From positions 186,001 to 250,000 of the forward strand of contig NZ_BBDN01000001.1 in NCBI RefSeq assembly GCF_001316265.1: 64,000 bases of DNA, read 5' to 3'. The position numbers and the translations under genes are program-made. Under the pieces are notes generated by a model. The model made no database searches, was not told the origin of the DNA, and saw only the letters and a list, made by a program, of their open reading frames with translations. Positions 60,705 through 64,000 of this stretch are shown here, piece after piece (within the stretch, counting starts at the first letter, position 1; every line of letters begins with the position of its first letter). The DNA is from Vulcanisaeta sp. JCM 16159 (GTDB lineage Archaea; Thermoproteota; Thermoprotei; Thermoproteales; Thermocladiaceae).

Positions 60705-61154
60705 TTAACCTGGCAATTTCAAGGAATGAAGAGACGATTTCCTTAATGAAGTCATTGCCGATTCCTTGAGCGGTCTCACTGAATTCGTTAATCCACGATG
60801 TAAATCCCTTAATGAGCAGGGCTGCTGCCGTAGTTAATGATAACGTTAGCTTGATAAATCTCCATCACTCACCGCAATCCTTAATAAATCAGTGGGATTG
60901 CCATTCACTGGCTCGCTGCTCATTAACTTAATTAGACCAAGGCTTACGCAGTAAAGTGCGTGGAGCTTTGACGCCCGCCTTAGCGTATCTCCGGTTAATT
61001 CCGTAGATTCGGATACCGTGTACATGAACTCCTCATGCAGCAGCTCTGCGGTTGATGATATGTAGTCCCTATTACCGGCCTTGAATGCCGCCATTAAGGC
61101 ATTAATAATATCATTAATTTTTAATTCCCTAATTAACTCATTCATTGTGGTCAT
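60685..61154 (-). CDS. Hypothetical helical protein (frameshifted)
   Basis: The first frame (61154-60846) reads MTTMNELIRELKINDIINAL and LHALYCVSLGLIKLMSSEP. One G lost near 60863 shifts it. The repaired frame reads LTLSLTTAAALLIKGFTSWI and ends FLEIARLISIVNP at 60685. About 155 residues, helical, no recognised family. The end overlaps the convergent winged-helix gene by 20 bp. Confidence 0.5.
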
Positions 61155-61213
61155 TAAAAATAATCCTCATTGGCAGTAAATAAAAATTAAGGCGCTCTAA
61201 TTAATTGGCTGGG

Positions 61214-61449
61214 ATGAAAAAGCTTGAGGATAAGATAAGGGCGTACATAATTAGGTATATGGACCCAAGTAGGTTTGGAGGTAGGGTTATTCTTATTCAC
61301 GGCATCGATACTAGGAATTCCCAGATATAAGTAAGGCGAGGTCTGTCGCCTTCTCCATGCCTGGAATATCGATAATAATCGCTGTACCTAGGAAGGAAGA
61401 GACTGATGAAGCGTTCATAAGATTCGTAATGCTTAATAAGGAGACTTAG
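61214..61449 (+). CDS. Small hypothetical protein (frameshifted)
   Basis: The ATG at 61214 opens KKLEDKIRAYIIRYMDPSRF and GGRVILIHGIDT. After a shift near 61315 it continues FPDISKARSVAFSMPGISII and ends FIRFVMLNKET. About 78 residues with an alternating alpha/beta pattern. No family recognised. It lies just upstream of sucC in the same direction. Confidence 0.45.
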
Positions 61450-61511
61450 TAGTCCTTAATCACTTTATATAGTGCAAATACTTAAATTAAGGTTAGTTTG
61501 CGTAAATTAGC

Positions 61512-62635
61512 GTGAGGCTCCTCGAATACAAAGGCAAGGAGTTGTTGAATAGGTACGGCGTTAAGATACCCAGGGGCGCCATAGTCAAGAGCCTCGATGA
61601 CATTAAGGTACTCAACACCCTTAAGTTCCCATTATTTGCAAAGTCCCAAGTACCCTTTGCAGGTAGGGCTAAGATGGGCTTGGTGAGGAGGGTCGACACC
61701 ATTAAGGATGCGGAGAACGCGGCCAGGGATTACCTGGGCAAGGTTATTCAGGACTACCCGATTAGAAAGGTACTGTTCGAGGAGGGGGTTAACGTGGCCA
61801 AGGAACTCTACGTATCCATAACCCTGGACAGGGAGAACAGGGGCTACCTAATGCTGGCATCCACGGAGGGCGGCATCGATATAGAGGAAGTCGCGAAGAA
61901 AAGCCCTGAGAAGATAATTAGGCTTTACATAGATGACTACGAGGGACTAAGGGACTACATGATCAGGGGAGTAGCCCAAAAACTCGGTCTAGAGGCTCTG
62001 CGGCGCAGGACTTCGTGACCGTGGCCAAGGCCATGTATAGGGTATTCACCGAATACGATGCAGAGCTTGTGGAGATAAACCCACTGGCGCTCACAACCGA
62101 TGGCCAGTTAATAGCCCTTGATGTTAAGGTCATGATAGACGACAACTCACTGTTTAGGCATCCAGACATCAGTGTTGAGGATAGTGATTACACAATGGAG
62201 GAGCTCGAGGCCAGGAAGTACGGACTACACTACGTGGAGTTGACGGGCTATGTGGGGATCATGGCCAACGGCGCAGGCCTGACGATGGCAACCATGGATT
62301 TAGTCAAGGAGTATGGTCATGAGCCGGCCGATTTCCTCGACGTTGGCGGCGGTGCAAGTAAGGATTCGGTTAAGGAGGGATTGAAAATGCTATTGACTGA
62401 TGATAGAATAAAGGCTGTTTTAATAAACATATTCGGTGGAATAACGAGGTGCGACGAGGTTGCCAGGGGCGTTGTTGAGGCGCTGAACGAAGTCAAGACC
62501 AATAAGCCAATCTTCATTAGGCTAAAGGGCACTAATGAGGAGGAGGGCAGGAAGATACTGGCTGAGGTAGGACTTAAAACCTATGAGACCGCGGAGGAGG
62601 CAATGGAGGCGCTATCAAAGGCTATAAAGAGGTGA
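61512..62635 (+). CDS. sucC: Succinyl-CoA ligase (ADP-forming) beta subunit (frameshifted)
   Basis: The start is GTG at 61512 ([20 protein letters not shown]). The ATP-grasp domain includes [20 protein letters not shown] and [20 protein letters not shown]. One G missing from GAGGGCTCT near 61995 causes a false stop. The correct frame reads [17 protein letters not shown], then [20 protein letters not shown] and the C-terminal [17 protein letters not shown]. It couples succinyl-CoA cleavage to nucleotide phosphorylation with SucD. It overlaps sucD by one base. Confidence 0.95.
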
Positions 62636-63519
62636 TGGGCATGGCAATACTCGTTAATGAGAACACGAAGGTCCTGGTCCAGGGAATAACGGGTAGGGAG
62701 GGGTCAAGGCATACGGAGTATATGCTTCAATACGGTACAAAGGTGGTGGCTGGAGTCACGCCGGGTAGGGGTGGTCAGACTGTTCATGGCGTACCTGTAT
62801 TCGATACGGTCGAGGAGGCACTTAGGAAGTTCCCTGACATAAACACGTCGATAATCTTCGTGCCAGCCCAATTTGCGGCTGACTCGGTATACGAAGCAAT
62901 CGATGCAGGCATCAAGCTAATAGTAATAATCACAGAGCATATACCAATACACGACGCCCTAAGGTTCGTGAACTACGCAAAGAGGAAGGGCGTGACCATA
63001 ATAGGCCCCAACTGCCCAGGAGTCGTAAGCCCACTGAGGTCTAAGGTCGGCATATTACCAAACCACATATACACCAAGTCGGGGCCGGTCGGTATTGTGT
63101 CCAGGAGTGGAACATTAACCTACGAAATATCTTACCACCTAACCCAGGCAGGGATTGGGCAGTCAACGGTCGTGGGCATTGGCGGAGACCCAATAATAGG
63201 CACAGACACGCTCGAGGTAGTGAAGATGTTTGAGGAGGACCCAGAGACGAAGTACATAGTGGTCATTGGCGAGATAGGCGGGACAATGGAGGAGAGATTG
63301 GCTAAGTACATAGGGTCTGGGAAGGTCACGAAGCCCGTGGTAGCCTACATATCGGGCAGGACAGCACCGCCAGGCAAGAGGATGGGACATGCTGGAGCCA
63401 TTGTTAGCATGGGCATGGGCTCCTACGAAAGCAAGGTTAAGGCATTCCAAGAGGTTAATGTGCCCGTGGCCAGAACACCCACCGAGGTTGTTAAACTAAT
63501 CAAGCAGTACATACGTTAA
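62635..63519 (+). CDS. sucD: Succinyl-CoA ligase alpha subunit
   Basis: The start ATG at 62635 overlaps the sucC stop (TGATG); ATG 62641 is an alternative. The product of about 294 residues has [19 protein letters not shown] (CoA site), [36 protein letters not shown] and [14 protein letters not shown], which carries the phosphorylated His. It is intact and works in the TCA or reductive C4 cycle with SucC. Confidence 0.97.
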   Translation: MGMAILVNENTKVLVQGITGREGSRHTEYMLQYGTKVVAGVTPGRGGQTVHGVPVFDTVEEALRKFPDINTSIIFVPAQFAADSVYEAIDAGIKLIVIITEHIPIHDALRFVNYAKRKGVTIIGPNCPGVVSPLRSKVGILPNHIYTKSGPVGIVSRSGTLTYEISYHLTQAGIGQSTVVGIGGDPIIGTDTLEVVKMFEEDPETKYIVVIGEIGGTMEERLAKYIGSGKVTKPVVAYISGRTAPPGKRMGHAGAIVSMGMGSYESKVKAFQEVNVPVARTPTEVVKLIKQYIR

Positions 63520-63547
63520 AATCATAGTAAACAAACTTCAATAAAAA

Positions 63548-64000
63548 TCATGCTGAATCACTATTATTTATGTGAAGATCAATATAATCATTAAGGAGGA
63601 TCTTAACTAGGCCCTCATTAATTATCGTACTAATCAACTCGAGGTAAGCATCGGCAGGCGTCACGGACTTGATCGTAACACCAAGAGACCTACTAATACT
63701 CCTAATATTACTGGTGCACTCCTGAAGCATTGGACACCTCGGGCAAGCCCTCGGCGACTCCTTACCATTAATAATCACAAGACCAGCCCTCTGATCAACA
63801 ATCGCACCCTTATCATTGAGAACCTCGAGAACCGCGTAATCACCGAACTCCCTAACCCTATAAACAAGGAATATTGTAGCGGCCAGGTAATAACCACCAT
63901 CCTTCCTAACCAACCAACCACGCCTAATGAGGGCGTTTAAGTACCTGAATACCTTGGCCCTGGGCATGTTCAACCTCCTAATAAGCTCCGTAGGGCTGGC
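63548..64000 (-). CDS. Winged-helix protein, N-terminus beyond window
   Basis: The frame stays open to the right edge, where it reads SPTELIRRLNMPRAKVFRYL, NALIRRGWLVRKDGGYYL, a winged helix cut at its start. A C-terminal part follows with a Cys cluster (PRACPRCPMLQECTSNI). The C-x2-C-x5-C spacing suggests a metal site. It is probably a transcription regulator of the TrmB/IclR-like kind. The start codon is not in the window. Confidence 0.65.
   Translation of the reverse strand, partial: ASPTELIRRLNMPRAKVFRYLNALIRRGWLVRKDGGYYLAATIFLVYRVREFGDYAVLEVLNDKGAIVDQRAGLVIINGKESPRACPRCPMLQECTSNIRSISRSLGVTIKSVTPADAYLELISTIINEGLVKILLNDYIDLHINNSDSA

Overview
The window looks like chromosome of a hyperthermophilic crenarchaeon of the order Thermoproteales, most likely close to Vulcanisaeta or Caldivirga. 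The reasons are the PaREP1 and PaREP2b repeat families, the pyrBIED order, an archaeal zinc-type uS14, DUF973 and HEPN/MNT families, a tRNA-Phe that appears to carry a non-canonical intron, archaeal TATA boxes placed at leaderless spacing, and heavy AGG use for Arg. This assignment is inference from gene content; no search was run.

Layout. 0-8 kb: a coiled-coil PD-(D/E)XK-like gene, an MFS exporter, two DUF973 membrane proteins, an HTH/TPR-like gene, a PaREP1 (HEPN) gene and an ATPase. 8.3-16.4 kb: an accessory block lying between the N-terminal and C-terminal remnants of one 5-formyltetrahydrofolate cyclo-ligase gene. It holds PaREP2-type sequence, three tandem structured RNA units with a shared scaffold, an RNase H, a large winged-helix protein (possibly DUF505), a CRISPR-like or hairpin repeat trio, palindromes, a 28-bp inverted repeat and a PaREP2b gene. 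16.4-20.6 kb: coiled-coil and VUT-family genes, a second and more decayed DUF973 plus HTH/TPR locus, and tRNA-Phe. 20.9-32.7 kb, with outliers at 37.7-39.3 and 53.6-54.8 kb: large membrane-anchored secreted proteins rich in Asn-glycosylation sequons, plus a membrane winged-helix regulator and a pilin. Three of these genes share almost the same promoter, leader and signal anchor. 32.8-43.6 kb: hydrolases, a transporter and several toxin-antitoxin modules (HepT/MntA, VapBC and a single-chain HepT-MntA fusion). 43.6-64 kb: mostly core metabolism, including nucleoside phosphorylase, DUF711, an FeS DNA-glycosylase-like protein, uS14, a hydroxyacid dehydrogenase, the pyrBIED operon followed by an S2P-like protease and a thymidylate-synthase-like protein, a glucoamylase-like GH15, a sugar ABC ATPase, adenosylhomocysteinase and sucCD.

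A dominant technical feature is that many genes are broken by single-base frameshifts, most of them explained by one base missing from a short homopolymer. They affect genes expected to be essential (pyrD, pyrE, sucC, ahcY), so most are probably consensus errors rather than real pseudogenes. I therefore give whole-gene spans and say where the frame breaks. Only the cyclo-ligase remnants, the second HTH/TPR copy, a PaREP2 fragment and a YbjQ-like gene with an internal TAG look genuinely decayed.
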